Shown here piece after piece: positions 48,053 to 57,172 of a DNA stretch of 64,000 nt (the stretch's first letter is position 1; each line of letters starts with the position of its first letter). The position numbers and the translations under genes were made by a program. The notes under the pieces are model-generated. The model was not told the DNA's origin and did no database searches. It saw only the letters and a program-made list of their open reading frames with translations. The stretch is from a bacterium. Its GTDB lineage: Bacteria > Zixibacteria > MSB-5A5 > GN15 > FEB-12. Location: assembly GCA_016708025.1 (NCBI GenBank), contig JADJGQ010000005.1:124001-188000 (forward strand), written 5' to 3'.

Positions 48053-48063
48053 ATGGTATTTGT

Positions 48064-48456
48064 CTAACGCTTCGAGTACTGGAAGCGCTTACGGGCTTTC
48101 GGGCGTCCGTATTTCTTCCGCTCAACCGAGCGCGGGTCGCGCGTCATCATGCCGTTGGCATGCAGCGGTCGGCGAAGATCCGGATTCAACAAAGTCAACG
48201 CACGGCTGATCGCCAGACGGATCGCATCGGCCTGACCGGCCTTGCCACCACCTCTGGTATGACAGACGATATCGACACGTCCCAGCATTTCCGTGAGCAC
48301 CAGCGGACCCTGCGCCAAACTGACCAGCATATCGCGCTGGAGATAATCCAGCACGGGAAGGTCGTTAATGACGAATGTCCCTTTGCCCGGAGTGAGCTGA
48401 ACGCGAGCGACCGCTTCTTTGCGTCGTCCCGTTGCACCAATTAAGTTTTGTTCCAT
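48064..48456 (-). CDS. rpsI: Ribosomal protein S9
   Basis: S9 has a long tail whose last residues touch the P-site tRNA. The 130-residue product has GATGRRKEAVARVQLTPGKG, CHTRGGGKAGQADAIRLAIS and the C-terminal signature DPRSVERKKYGRPKARKRFQ ending YSKR. Length is normal and it follows rplM by nine bases, the universal order. Confidence 0.98.
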   Translation of the reverse strand: MEQNLIGATGRRKEAVARVQLTPGKGTFVINDLPVLDYLQRDMLVSLAQGPLVLTEMLGRVDIVCHTRGGGKAGQADAIRLAISRALTLLNPDLRRPLHANGMMTRDPRSVERKKYGRPKARKRFQYSKR

Positions 48457-48465
48457 AACCTTGCT

Positions 48466-48900
48466 TTACTTCAGGTCCAATTTTTCCGGTTTCTGAGCCT
48501 GGTGCGGGTGTTCCGAACCAGAATAGATATGCAGTTTGGTGAACTGCTTCTTCCCCAGCTTCGTCTTCGGCATCATGCGCCAGACGGCATGGGAGAAAGC
48601 ATCTTCGGGACGCTTCCGCATTTGTTCGGCATAGGTGGTTGCACGAAGTCCACCCGGATAGCCGGTATAACGATAGTACGTGAGTTGTTCGGGCTTGTTA
48701 TGCCCGCTCACACGGAGACCGCCGGCGTTCACGGCAATCACATGATCACCGGTATCGATGTGCGGGGTGAAGATCGGCTTGGTCTTGCCACGCAACACTG
48801 CGGCGACCTGTACTGCTGCGCGACCGAGAGTCACGCCGCCGAGATCCACCAGAAACCAGCGCCGGTTGGCCGGGTCAATTTTCGGTAAAAATGTCTTCAT
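48466..48900 (-). CDS. rplM: Ribosomal protein L13
   Basis: L13 is an early 50S assembly protein. The frame extends upstream across the promoter, but the family start is the ATG giving MKTFLPKIDPANRRWFLVDL. The 144-residue product has GVTLGRAAVQVAAVLRGKTK, YYRYTGYPGGLRATTYAEQM and AVWRMMPKTKLGKKQFTKLH. It starts a promoter-led unit with rpsI, rpsB, tsf, pyrH and frr. Confidence 0.97.
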   Translation of the reverse strand: MKTFLPKIDPANRRWFLVDLGGVTLGRAAVQVAAVLRGKTKPIFTPHIDTGDHVIAVNAGGLRVSGHNKPEQLTYYRYTGYPGGLRATTYAEQMRKRPEDAFSHAVWRMMPKTKLGKKQFTKLHIYSGSEHPHQAQKPEKLDLK

Positions 48901-48952
48901 CTGCTTCTTAACCTTAGAGTTTTCACGGAAATCCCTAAAACAAAAGACCATA

Positions 48953-48980
48953 AGTATAATGGCCTGGACCCAAATGTCAA
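48953..48980 (-). promoter_or_regulatory. Strong sigma-70-type promoter upstream of rplM
   Basis: On the minus strand a perfect TTGACA (48975-48980) is followed after 16 bases by TATACT (48953-48958, 5/6 match). The predicted start is about 46 bases before the rplM ATG. This is the best promoter match in the window and fits the head of the rplM-to-frr operon. Confidence 0.72.
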
Positions 48981-49057
48981 GCTGTCACAGAACTTTTTTT
49001 GACCGGTTTATTCCCGTGTGGGGCCTAAAACGAAAGAAAACAGCGGCTTAACGGCCT

Positions 49058-50056
49058 CTAACGCGGGTACGGGAAGAGATATAATGTGGGGCGGTTGTCT
49101 TTCCCCGGATCGGTGATAATGGCAAGGGTGCGTTCCTCCCCCGTTCCGTAAACCGCCAGTCCCTCGCCAACTCCATAGATCAGGGAGCCGGGTTCGAGTG
49201 ACTCGTCCGATTCGTCATCGATGCCGTCATATGGCCACACGTCAACGATTTGCCAGCCAAAGGTCGAGCCTTCGGTTAACCTGACAGAGATCACCGACCG
49301 GCCAAACCGGTTGAGAATCAGCAGGTTTCCTGTCTGATTGTCGTATGCCATTCCGGAGAACGCAATCCCCTTCAGGACGGAGATCCGGTCGACCGCATAG
49401 TTTGATCCGAGAGCCGAATCGATAAACCGGTCATGAGCGAACTGGAATTCGGTCTGGCCAAATATCTTAAAGGCCGGCTGGCCGTTCCGGGCACCATACA
49501 GCCCGATCGGCTGGCGCTCCTTACCGAATAAAAAGAGTTCGAATGGCGGGAGATAGGTGACCGACTCGAAATTGTTGTTCTGCCCTATCCCCTCGGCTTT
49601 GACCACAAAAGCCTGATCGGGGAGGTTCGTAAAGCTGTCGAGCGAGACTGCCGGATTGACAATCGCGTCTTTCTGCCTGAACCGTTCGGTCGACAGTTGC
49701 AGGAAGCGCGGACCTTTCGGAGGCGCGATCAACTCGATCCCTTCCCAGTCGTAATTCCTCTTGATCCCTTTGATCGTGTCAGCCCGGATGATCTCGACCT
49801 CTTTCCCCTTAACGCGAAACTGCATGATGTGCGGTTTCCCTTTATCGGCAGTCGTATAGAAAGTCCCCGAACTATCGTCATATGCCAGCGATGAGGTCTC
49901 AAGGATCAAGGGAAAGGCAACGATCTTGCGCGCAGGGAACCGCTTGCCACCGGCGGAGTAGAGTGCGGCAAGGCTATCTTCGACCGGGCTGGTGATAGCG
50001 AACGAGATCACCGTCACCAGGACGATCAAGACCAGGACCCTGAATAGGTTTAGCAT
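49058..50056 (-). CDS. Exported beta-propeller protein, phytase/SdiA-regulated-like
   Basis: The 332-residue product has an N-terminal membrane or signal segment (LFRVLVLIVLVTVISFAITS) and then repeated beta-blade sequences: ETSSLAYDDSSGTFYTTADK, NYDWEGIELIAPPKG, NNNFESVTYLPPFELFLFG and IAFSGMAYDNQTGNLLILNR. These resemble the SdiA-regulated and esterase-like phytase beta-propeller families, whose function is poorly known. It may bind a ligand outside the cytoplasm. It follows the SprT-like gene by 24 bases and stops just before the rplM promoter. Confidence 0.75.
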   Translation of the reverse strand: MLNLFRVLVLIVLVTVISFAITSPVEDSLAALYSAGGKRFPARKIVAFPLILETSSLAYDDSSGTFYTTADKGKPHIMQFRVKGKEVEIIRADTIKGIKRNYDWEGIELIAPPKGPRFLQLSTERFRQKDAIVNPAVSLDSFTNLPDQAFVVKAEGIGQNNNFESVTYLPPFELFLFGKERQPIGLYGARNGQPAFKIFGQTEFQFAHDRFIDSALGSNYAVDRISVLKGIAFSGMAYDNQTGNLLILNRFGRSVISVRLTEGSTFGWQIVDVWPYDGIDDESDESLEPGSLIYGVGEGLAVYGTGEERTLAIITDPGKDNRPTLYLFPYPR

Positions 50057-50080
50057 GGGGTTTCCGGAGCGAAGAAAAGA

Positions 50081-50701
50081 TCAGGGTTTCCGCAACCGCA
50101 GTTTGTAACGGAAATCAAAGCTTCCACGCGAGCAGGTACCACATGAGTGCATAATGAGCCGCTTGTGGCGCGGGTACTCCCGTTTGCAGGCCGGACAGAC
50201 ATAGACAAATTTGGGCGGGCGTTGCAGAGACGGATGAAATGTCGCTTTGATCGTCGTGCCGACCCGCTCCGCTTCGCGTTTGAACGCGGCATCATGGTAA
50301 TAGTGCAGGATATGGATCATCTCATGCTTGAGTGTATCCACCAATTCGGCTGGGAACAACTCATGATATCGCCGGCCAAGCTTGATCACCTTGTTATGTG
50401 GTGTATAGGAGCCGGCGGAAAGCATTCGGGTAGAGTACTGAATGGTCACCGCCGGAAGCTTGCCATTCCAGTAACGGAAGTTCAGTGCATCGTACAGCCG
50501 ATAGAGCTCGGCGACCGGTGGCAGCTCCGTGGAGGTCTGGATCGGCGTGGCTGGCGTCTCGATCTGAATGACCCTCGAAGCATCCTGAAGGATCTTGGTA
50601 TAGAGGGTCGCCGGCGCCGGAGGGGTCAGCGTTTCAGGTTGAAACAGATCGAGGTTGAGCGCTATTGCGCGAAGTCTGGTTTTCTTCGGTTTCATAGTCA
50701 A
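50081..50701 (-). CDS. SprT-like zinc metallopeptidase-fold protein
   Basis: SprT-like proteins have a zincin fold; the eukaryotic relative SPRTN degrades DNA-protein crosslinks, while bacterial roles are unclear. The 206-residue product has YRLYDALNFRYWNGKLP at the start of the domain, the zinc site HEMIHILHYYHDAAF (HExxH with a third histidine) and a C-terminal zinc ribbon (CPAC and CGTC). The first 60 residues are a proline/threonine-rich non-conserved lead. The start is probably TTG, eight bases after GGAGG; an ATG two codons later has poor spacing. Confidence 0.85.
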   Translation of the reverse strand: MTMKPKKTRLRAIALNLDLFQPETLTPPAPATLYTKILQDASRVIQIETPATPIQTSTELPPVAELYRLYDALNFRYWNGKLPAVTIQYSTRMLSAGSYTPHNKVIKLGRRYHELFPAELVDTLKHEMIHILHYYHDAAFKREAERVGTTIKATFHPSLQRPPKFVYVCPACKREYPRHKRLIMHSCGTCSRGSFDFRYKLRLRKP

Positions 50702-50781
50702 CGGGTCATCCTCCCCGTTTTTTCAGTATCGGCAGAAAAGTCCAAGCAGTTGATTCCATGCTTTCGGCGGCAGATCGCCTG

Positions 50782-51784
50782 TTATGCCCGTCCGCCGGGC
50801 TTAATTCCCCGGTCGGTCACGTAGCCGGTGATCAGTTCAAATGGCGTGACATCAAAGGCCGGGTTGTAAACCGCGATACCGTCAGGAGCAGTCTTTCGGC
50901 CAAAGCCGTTGGTGATCTCCGCCTGGTCTCGTTCTTCGATGACTATAGCGTCGCCATTCGGAGTGTTATCATCGAATGTAGAATAGGGGGCGGCAACATA
51001 AAACGGGATCCCGTGGTATTTGGCCAGGACAGCCACTGAATATGTGCCGATCTTGTTGGCGGCATCGCCATTCTTCGCGATCCGGTCTGCGCCGACCATG
51101 CAGAGGTTGATCTTCCCCTGTTTCATCATCATTCCGGCCATATTATCGGAAATAAGAGTGATCGGTATTCCGGCTTGCTGCAGTTCCCAGGCGGTCAGAC
51201 GGGCTCCCTGAAGGAGTGGTCGAGTTTCATCCGCCACCACTGCGATCTTCTTCCCTTGCTGATGCGCGGTATAGATCGCGCCCAGCGCAGTGCCGATCCC
51301 CCCGGTCGCGATGGCGCCAGCGTTGCAGTGAGTCAGGATGCAATCGCCATCCTTGATCAGCGTCGCGCCGAATTCCCCGATCTTGCGGCAAAGTTCTCTG
51401 TCCTCCGCGTGAATCGCTTCGGCTTTCTGACCAGAGCAGGTCGACCAGACGCTGGTTGGAGGTTGCCGATCCGGATGTCGCTGTCGCGACCATACGGTCG
51501 ATCGCCCACATTAGGTTAACAGCAGTCGGGCGGGCTGCTTTGATCTCGTCCGCCAATTTCGTCAGCTCGGGTATTGATGTCACGCCGGTCTGCTTAGCGG
51601 CGATCGCCAGCGCATACGCGGCGGCAATGCCGATTGCCGGAGCGCCGCGAACTTCCAGACGCTTGATCGAAAGAATGATCTCCCGATAATCGGTCAGTAC
51701 TTTGTAGATCACCTCGGTCGGGAGTTTGGTCTGGTCCAGCAACCTCACGCCGCCATCGGAGCGGGTTATCGATTGTATGTGCAT
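50782..51784 (-). pseudogene. mtnA: Methylthioribose-1-phosphate isomerase, frameshifted by one extra base
   Basis: MtnA isomerises 5-methylthioribose 1-phosphate in the methionine salvage pathway. The first part (MHIQSITRSDGGVRLLDQTK, RLEVRGAPAIGIAAAYALAI) is in one frame up to about residue 119. There the plus strand has TTT at 51424-51426 where two T would keep the frame. The rest continues one frame over: HCNAGAIATGGIG with the catalytic cysteine, ADETRPLLQGARLTAWELQQ, LISDNMAGMMMKQGKINLCM with the catalytic aspartate, and GADRIAKNGDAANKIGTYSV. With the extra base removed it is 333 residues, close to normal. Both halves are well conserved, which favours a read error over decay. Confidence 0.9.
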
Positions 51785-51803
51785 CTATGCAGCTTCTTTC
51801 TCG

Positions 51804-53471
51804 TCATTGATAAGCAAACCGTTTGATCTTTTTGGTCGAAGTCTTCTCAAATTCCTCGATCCGGAGATCGAACCCGGTGATCCGCTTGTAATCGGCAACA
51901 TGGTGGTTGAGTTCCGCAACTACTTTGCTGATCACCTCGGATATCTTCTCAAGCTCCGGCGCGTTCGGGTCAATTCCAAACTCCATTTTGAATTGCTCGA
52001 GATCCGGGACGATCGCCGCACGAACCTCTTCCCCCTGCTTGGCATCTTTTCGTCGCCCGAAGACCAGAGCTTCGAGCACGTACGGCGACTCAACCAACTT
52101 CTCCTCGAGTTCTTCAGGGTAAATATTTTTTCCGGCGGCTGAAATAATGACATTTTTGCGCCGCCCGGTGATCCAGAGATGACCGCTTTTGAAGCGACCC
52201 AGATCGCCGGTATGCAACCATCCTCCGGCCAGCAGTTCAGCGGACTTCTCCGGATTATTCAAATAGCCTGGGGTGACCGAATCCCCTTTCACCAGAATCT
52301 CACCGATCCCGTTTTCGTCCGGCTGGTCGATCCTGATCTCAAGATTGTCCAAAGGCAGTCCGATTGACCCAAACTCTATATCATCCGGTCGATTGACCGA
52401 GATGACCGGCGATGCCTCCGTCATACCATATCCCTGCAGAAAGGTGATCCCGATCAGATTGAAAAAGCGGGCTATGGACGGCGGGAGCGGTGCGCCACCG
52501 GAGACCAGCATCCGTAATGTATGAAGGCCGGCTTTCTCTCGAAGTGGGCGGAAGAGCTTTCTGCCGAGCGACGGAAAGCCGAGTTTCCAGCCGATCGATG
52601 AACAGGCATACAAAGTCTTAAAGAGGAGGCGGCGATGGAGTGGAGCCTCCTGGACCTTGCGCATGATCGCAGAGTGCATCTTCTCATAGAGAAGCGGCAC
52701 TCCGCACATGATCGTCACACCATTGTGCGAAAAGTCCTCCAATATCTCTTTCGACTTCAGGGAGCGAGCATACACGACAGTCGAGCCGCTCATCAATGGG
52801 GTCAGGAATCCGCAGGTCGCTTCAAAGGTATGGTGGAGCGGCAGGACAGAAAGGAAGAGATCTTCGCTGCCAAACTGGAGCGCTCCTTCCACCCCTTCGA
52901 GGTTGCTCATCAAATTCCGGTGAGTCAGTTGCACGACCTTGGGAGCGCCGGTTGTCCCGGACGTATAGATGAGAGCCGCAACTTCGCTCATTGGCATCTG
53001 CCGATCGGTTGGATCGCCCTGCAACGATCGCCAGGCACGGGGTGAACTCTGCTCGAAAGAAAAGTATGTCATCGATGGAAAGAGCTCGCCAACCGCTTGT
53101 TCGAACTTGCCGGAGAGAAGGATCAACTGCAGTCGTGAGTCCGATATTATATAGGCGATCTCAGTCGCTTTGAGATTGGCGTCGATCGGAACGACACTCT
53201 TCCCCGCCGCAAGGATCGCAAGATAAGCGATCGCCCATTCCGGCCGATTTTCAGACAGCAGTCCGACAACTTTGGAGTCCGCGAACTGCGGTGCGCGGAG
53301 CCCAGCGGCAAGCCGACGGACCATCGTGTAAACCTGTTCAAAGGTGTAGGTCTCTCCCCGACCGCCAAACGCTTTGAGCGCCAGCTTTCCCCGATGCTCC
53401 TTTGCCGCCGCCGCAAACAGCTCAATAAGATGTGTGGCCTGAGATGCGGCTATCCCAATCGGTAATGACAT
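51804..53471 (-). CDS. AMP-dependent acyl-CoA synthetase (long-chain fatty acid-CoA ligase-like)
   Basis: These enzymes activate a carboxylic acid as an acyl-adenylate and usually pass it to CoA. The 555-residue product has the ATP motif LIYTSGTTGAPKVVQLTH, LPLHHTFEATCGFL, QGYGMTEASPVISVN, and the hinge and C-terminal motifs WLHTGDLGRFKSGHLWITGR, RKNVIISAAGKNIYPEELEE and a lysine near STKKIKRFAYQ. The type resembles FadD15-like long-chain synthetases, but the true substrate is unknown. The start ATG (MSLPIGIAASQATHLIELFA) has no clear ribosome-binding site and the frame is open 49 codons upstream. mtnA follows 19 bases later. Confidence 0.9.
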   Translation of the reverse strand: MSLPIGIAASQATHLIELFAAAAKEHRGKLALKAFGGRGETYTFEQVYTMVRRLAAGLRAPQFADSKVVGLLSENRPEWAIAYLAILAAGKSVVPIDANLKATEIAYIISDSRLQLILLSGKFEQAVGELFPSMTYFSFEQSSPRAWRSLQGDPTDRQMPMSEVAALIYTSGTTGAPKVVQLTHRNLMSNLEGVEGALQFGSEDLFLSVLPLHHTFEATCGFLTPLMSGSTVVYARSLKSKEILEDFSHNGVTIMCGVPLLYEKMHSAIMRKVQEAPLHRRLLFKTLYACSSIGWKLGFPSLGRKLFRPLREKAGLHTLRMLVSGGAPLPPSIARFFNLIGITFLQGYGMTEASPVISVNRPDDIEFGSIGLPLDNLEIRIDQPDENGIGEILVKGDSVTPGYLNNPEKSAELLAGGWLHTGDLGRFKSGHLWITGRRKNVIISAAGKNIYPEELEEKLVESPYVLEALVFGRRKDAKQGEEVRAAIVPDLEQFKMEFGIDPNAPELEKISEVISKVVAELNHHVADYKRITGFDLRIEEFEKTSTKKIKRFAYQ

Positions 53472-53543
53472 AGGGTAAAAGTACAGAAGATCGGCAGAAA
53501 TCAAAAGTGGAAACTGAAGACGGTTGTCGGGTCGAGTGTCCCC

Positions 53544-53581
53544 AAAAAAGAACCGGCAGAGAGTAAGACCCTCTGCCGGTT
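53544..53581 (-). terminator. Rho-independent terminator after the Ig-like lipoprotein gene
   Basis: A perfect 11-base stem (AACCGGCAGAG with CTCTGCCGGTT) and nine-base loop is followed on the minus strand by C and six T. It lies 23 bases after the stop codon and separates this gene from the acyl-CoA ligase-like gene. Confidence 0.9.
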
Positions 53582-53604
53582 TATGATACGAGCTTACCGA
53601 ATCA

Positions 53605-55704
53605 TCATGGAGCAGCAACTGTTACCGTCAGCTGGAGGATTATTCCACCACGCGGGTCGGTATCAGTGATCGAGATCGTATGGGTTCCTTCGGAGGCCGG
53701 AGCGGTCCAGCGGAATCCGAAAGCTTCGCCATAGCTGTTCGTCTCCTGGCTTGCGCCAGCGACGAGACCACCGGTGGCGGTCATAACCAAGGTATGATCG
53801 CCGAGCGGGTTGCCGTAGCGATCCTTGATAATTGCGCTGATATCGATCGACGCAGCGGTCTCGACGTTAGTCGGTCCGTCAATAACGGAAGCCGTGCGCG
53901 AGGCCGGCCCGGTCAACAACGAACACGGGAAGCTGGCAGCGGCAAAACCAACGCGATAGGTCACGATGTCTATTGCGCCGACACCATTGTCGTTACCGCC
54001 GGTCATAACATAGTCCTGATCAAGCTTCACGGGACCAACTTCCAGAACCGATGAGGAAGTGTTGCAGCCATCAGTCAATCCGCCTTCTTGCACCGCGAGG
54101 AGATTCGCGCGGGCAAAAACAGACGTGGCGTAAGGCATCGGATTATGATTGATATCCCAACCCTGTACCAGAACTTCGAACTTACTGCGGCCATCGGCCA
54201 GAACAGAGGTCTCATAGACTGGAATTTCGACAAAGCCGCATGGTCCGGAGTTATAGAACCAGGAAGTATCCGCAACCGTACCACCACTGGTCTCGCAAAT
54301 AACTTTCACAATACCGTCGGCGGTATCAACGTTGTTACCCGAGTACCAGACCGAGGTAGCGATACCGTCATGATTCTCAGTACGCTTCTCGTGGGACTTC
54401 ATCGTTCCTTCGTCGGTGGTGAAGTAGACAACGGTCGAATCGTTCACCGGATTGAGATAGACGTCGGACACCACAGCGGTGACTCGATTCACGCCAGCCA
54501 CAACATTCCAGTACGGAACGTTGCAGGTATCCGCGCCAACCACGATGTGGGCGGGCGGTCCGGCCGAAACCATGACCTGAGTAGCGTTAGAGAGAACGGT
54601 GTCGGACCAGGCGCGGATGCGGATGGTACCGGAACGGGTGCCGGAGTGGATGGAGACCGTCGCCATGCCCTGACCATTTGTTACCGCCTGGTACGGGCCA
54701 TAGCCGGTGTTCGCCAGATGTTCCCCGCCACCAGGACCGTCGGTAATAATGAAATTAACCGCGAGTCCTTCCGGGACGCGATTGCCACCCGGATCAAAAC
54801 AAAGCGCGCGAATGAGGGAGGTTTCGATACCGCCCGTCTGCTTCACGGCAAGATTCATCGAGTCCGAGGAGAGATAGATCGAGGCGATCGACGCATTGGG
54901 CGACAACTGGAGCGGCGTTTCGCCAAAACCAGTGATGCCGGCGCCATCGACAGTCGCTCTGACATAAACGGTCAACGCATCGGAACCGGAGATGTAGTTG
55001 ACGGTCACCTGGCCGGCGCCGCCGGTCACGTAAGCGTTCGACGGGATCAGCCCGAGAGCATCCCAGTTACCGTTGTTATTGGCGTCGTACACGAGCGAAT
55101 CGATGCCATTCGACCAGTAGCCGTTGCCGTCGACATCGACGAACTTCTCACCGGCCACGATCTTGACGACCGTAGAATCCGGAGCAAACTGGCCAAGCTG
55201 GTCGCGCACCGTGATGCGAACCTGGGCAGTGTCTGCGCCGTTAGCCAGCAGCAGGCTCGGCGTTACCGAGATGGTAACGTTGCCGGTACCGGTAGCGGGA
55301 CCACCCTCTTCGATCTGCATACCAACCGAACGGCTCAGACTGGAGCCGGAGACGGTGGCAGTGATCGTGGCGGCGCCGGAATTGGTCGCTGTAAAAACAG
55401 CGGCGGCGGTACCAGTGGCATCAGTTGTGTCGGACGCAGGCGTAAAATAGCCGACGGTCGACGGGGAAACTACAAAGGTCACTACCTGGTCCGCAACCGG
55501 GCTTCCACCCGCGGTGATAGCGGCCTCGACCACTGAAGTAGAGCCAGTGTTGACGGTCGTCGGACTGGCACTCAGTGTCATTGAGCTGTTGGCGGGCGTT
55601 TCATCTTTCTTGCTGGTCGAACTACATCCAGCGAGCAGCATGACTGCAAGCATGACGCAGACCAGAGAAAAGATCGATACGCCACGAAGTCTGTTACTGA
55701 GCAT
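53605..55704 (-). CDS. Large lipoprotein with bacterial Ig-like (Big-1) repeats
   Basis: The 699-residue product has a lipoprotein signal (CVMLAVMLLAGC) and then several bacterial immunoglobulin-like domains of the invasin/Big-1 kind. Recurring elements are VEAAITAGGSPVADQVVTFV, TDATGTAAAVFTATNSGAAT, TAVVSDVYLNPVNDSTVVYF and IIKDRYGNPLGDHTLVMTAT; each pairs a gain-of-property phrase with D-x-x-G-N-P/x-x-G. A segment near residue 200 has DVDGNGYWSNGID and DANNNGNWDA, aspartate-rich and possibly calcium-binding. It is likely a surface or adhesion protein. It sits just downstream of the pilus operon but has its own terminator; whether it works with the pilus is unknown. Confidence 0.88.
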   Translation of the reverse strand: MLSNRLRGVSIFSLVCVMLAVMLLAGCSSTSKKDETPANSSMTLSASPTTVNTGSTSVVEAAITAGGSPVADQVVTFVVSPSTVGYFTPASDTTDATGTAAAVFTATNSGAATITATVSGSSLSRSVGMQIEEGGPATGTGNVTISVTPSLLLANGADTAQVRITVRDQLGQFAPDSTVVKIVAGEKFVDVDGNGYWSNGIDSLVYDANNNGNWDALGLIPSNAYVTGGAGQVTVNYISGSDALTVYVRATVDGAGITGFGETPLQLSPNASIASIYLSSDSMNLAVKQTGGIETSLIRALCFDPGGNRVPEGLAVNFIITDGPGGGEHLANTGYGPYQAVTNGQGMATVSIHSGTRSGTIRIRAWSDTVLSNATQVMVSAGPPAHIVVGADTCNVPYWNVVAGVNRVTAVVSDVYLNPVNDSTVVYFTTDEGTMKSHEKRTENHDGIATSVWYSGNNVDTADGIVKVICETSGGTVADTSWFYNSGPCGFVEIPVYETSVLADGRSKFEVLVQGWDINHNPMPYATSVFARANLLAVQEGGLTDGCNTSSSVLEVGPVKLDQDYVMTGGNDNGVGAIDIVTYRVGFAAASFPCSLLTGPASRTASVIDGPTNVETAASIDISAIIKDRYGNPLGDHTLVMTATGGLVAGASQETNSYGEAFGFRWTAPASEGTHTISITDTDPRGGIILQLTVTVAAP

Positions 55705-55803
55705 GACGTCTCCTATAGCTATGAAATCTGTTTATTTCCATTGGAATCGACGTTTGCCGTTTTCTCTCTGATTATCGGCCGATTTGTCCGGGGATTTAGA
55801 CAC

Positions 55804-55833
55804 AAAAAAGCCCGAGTTCCGAAGAACTCGGGC
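55804..55833 (-). terminator. Rho-independent terminator after pilQ
   Basis: A perfect ten-base stem (GCCCGAGTTC with GAACTCGGGC) closed by a TTCG tetraloop and followed by six T on the minus strand. It lies 23 bases after the pilQ stop and ends the pilMNOPQ operon. It also separates it from the lipoprotein gene, whose own promoter must lie in 55705-55803. Confidence 0.95.
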
Positions 55834-55855
55834 GATCTTGCAATGTTCGGAAAAC

Positions 55856-57154
55856 TTATGGCTTCATAGCCAGATTGTCGTCGACGATGGTCGGGGTGAC
55901 GAAGATGACCAGGTCCCGGCTCTCTGACCGCTTGTTTTTGTAGCGGAAGAGATTGCCAAGGATCGGGATATCTTTGAGCACGGGGACGCCGAGGTTGGTC
56001 TCCACCTCGTCCTGCGTCGTCAGGCCGCCGATAACGGCCGTCTGGCCGTTGGCGACGATCACGCGGGTCTCGGCGTTGCTGGTATTGATGATCACGCCGT
56101 TCGGGTCAAACGTATAGGTCGACCGTTCCGGGGCAAGATGCATCAAAACCTGATTCTCAGCGGTGATATGCGGCGTGACGGTCAGGATAGTACCCACTTC
56201 TTCGAAACGGGTGACCACGTTACCTGATTCGTCAAACTGCTTGATCGGGACCTTCTGACCCATCTGGATCTTGGCCTCGGAATTGTCGATCGTGGTGATC
56301 TCCGGATGGGCGATGATCTTTCCCTTACCATCTTTCACCATAGCCGTGACGATCGCCTCGATCGACCAGCCTCTCTGCAGGGCGGTGACGGTGTACTTGC
56401 CGACCGCGTCAGACGTCCGATTTGCCAGTACGCCACCTTCCTGGGTATAGGTACGACCAGCATCAGTAGCGGTGGCAGTCGAATGAGTACCTTCCGCGAT
56501 CCACTGCAGCCCGAGCTCCTGGAGGTTATCCGAGGAGATCTCTACTAGTTGGGCCGAGATCTTGATCTGGCGAGCCGGTTTGTCCAGTTCGGTGATATAG
56601 TCCAGCACCTTCTGCAGGTTGGTCGGGACTTCCTGAACGATGATCGAATTCGAGCGGGCGTCACTGGTCGCTTTGCCGCGATCGGTCATCAGCGATTTGA
56701 CTGCCTTCTCGACGTCATTCGAGTTAGAATTCGAGATCTTAACGATGCGGGTCTCCAGAGCGGCGATCTGGCGCTGCTCCTGGTTGTGTTTTTCCCGCTC
56801 GGTCACTTCCTTGCGATACTGCTCCTGCGGCAGGACGCGGAAATAGCCGGAGACCTCTTCGACCACCGCAAGGTTGTAGGTGTTGCCGATGATGTCCATG
56901 GCGGTCCGCCAGGTGACTTCGCGAAGCTTGATCGTAACACTGCCGGTGACTTCCGGAGCGACCACGATATTGACATCGCCTTCATCAGCCAGAGAGTTGA
57001 AAACGTAGCGAATGTCGGCCGCCTGGAATTCGATACTCCGCAACGGCGGCGCTGACTCTTTTGTCTCCTGTGACACTACCAGCCCAGCCAGCAGGGTCAC
57101 CAGAGCTGCGGTCAGCCAGCAGACCACTGAGATTCGTTTGTTCATCGAAGCCAT
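55856..57154 (-). CDS. pilQ: Type IV pilus secretin PilQ (short form)
   Basis: PilQ forms the outer-membrane pore through which type IV pili pass. The 432-residue product has a signal peptide, an STN/secretin N0 domain (IEFQAADIRYVFNSLADEGD), an N1-type domain (TRIVKISNSNSNDVEKAVKS) and the secretin core with GKGKIIAHPEITTIDNSEAK, VGTILTVTPHITAENQVLMH and the end signature VPVLKDIPILGNLFRYK. The AMIN domains that usually stand at the N-terminus of PilQ are absent; one is found fused to the PilP-like protein of the preceding gene. The length is correspondingly short. Confidence 0.95.
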   Translation of the reverse strand: MASMNKRISVVCWLTAALVTLLAGLVVSQETKESAPPLRSIEFQAADIRYVFNSLADEGDVNIVVAPEVTGSVTIKLREVTWRTAMDIIGNTYNLAVVEEVSGYFRVLPQEQYRKEVTEREKHNQEQRQIAALETRIVKISNSNSNDVEKAVKSLMTDRGKATSDARSNSIIVQEVPTNLQKVLDYITELDKPARQIKISAQLVEISSDNLQELGLQWIAEGTHSTATATDAGRTYTQEGGVLANRTSDAVGKYTVTALQRGWSIEAIVTAMVKDGKGKIIAHPEITTIDNSEAKIQMGQKVPIKQFDESGNVVTRFEEVGTILTVTPHITAENQVLMHLAPERSTYTFDPNGVIINTSNAETRVIVANGQTAVIGGLTTQDEVETNLGVPVLKDIPILGNLFRYKNKRSESRDLVIFVTPTIVDDNLAMKP

Positions 57155-57172
57155 ATCAGCACCAGCCTTTCG

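Noticed and set aside
54088..55536. Plus-strand open frame of 482 codons opposite the Ig-repeat lipoprotein
   Set aside because: The minus-strand product has a lipobox and repeated Ig domains, whereas this frame has only Gly/Arg/Asp-rich sequence.
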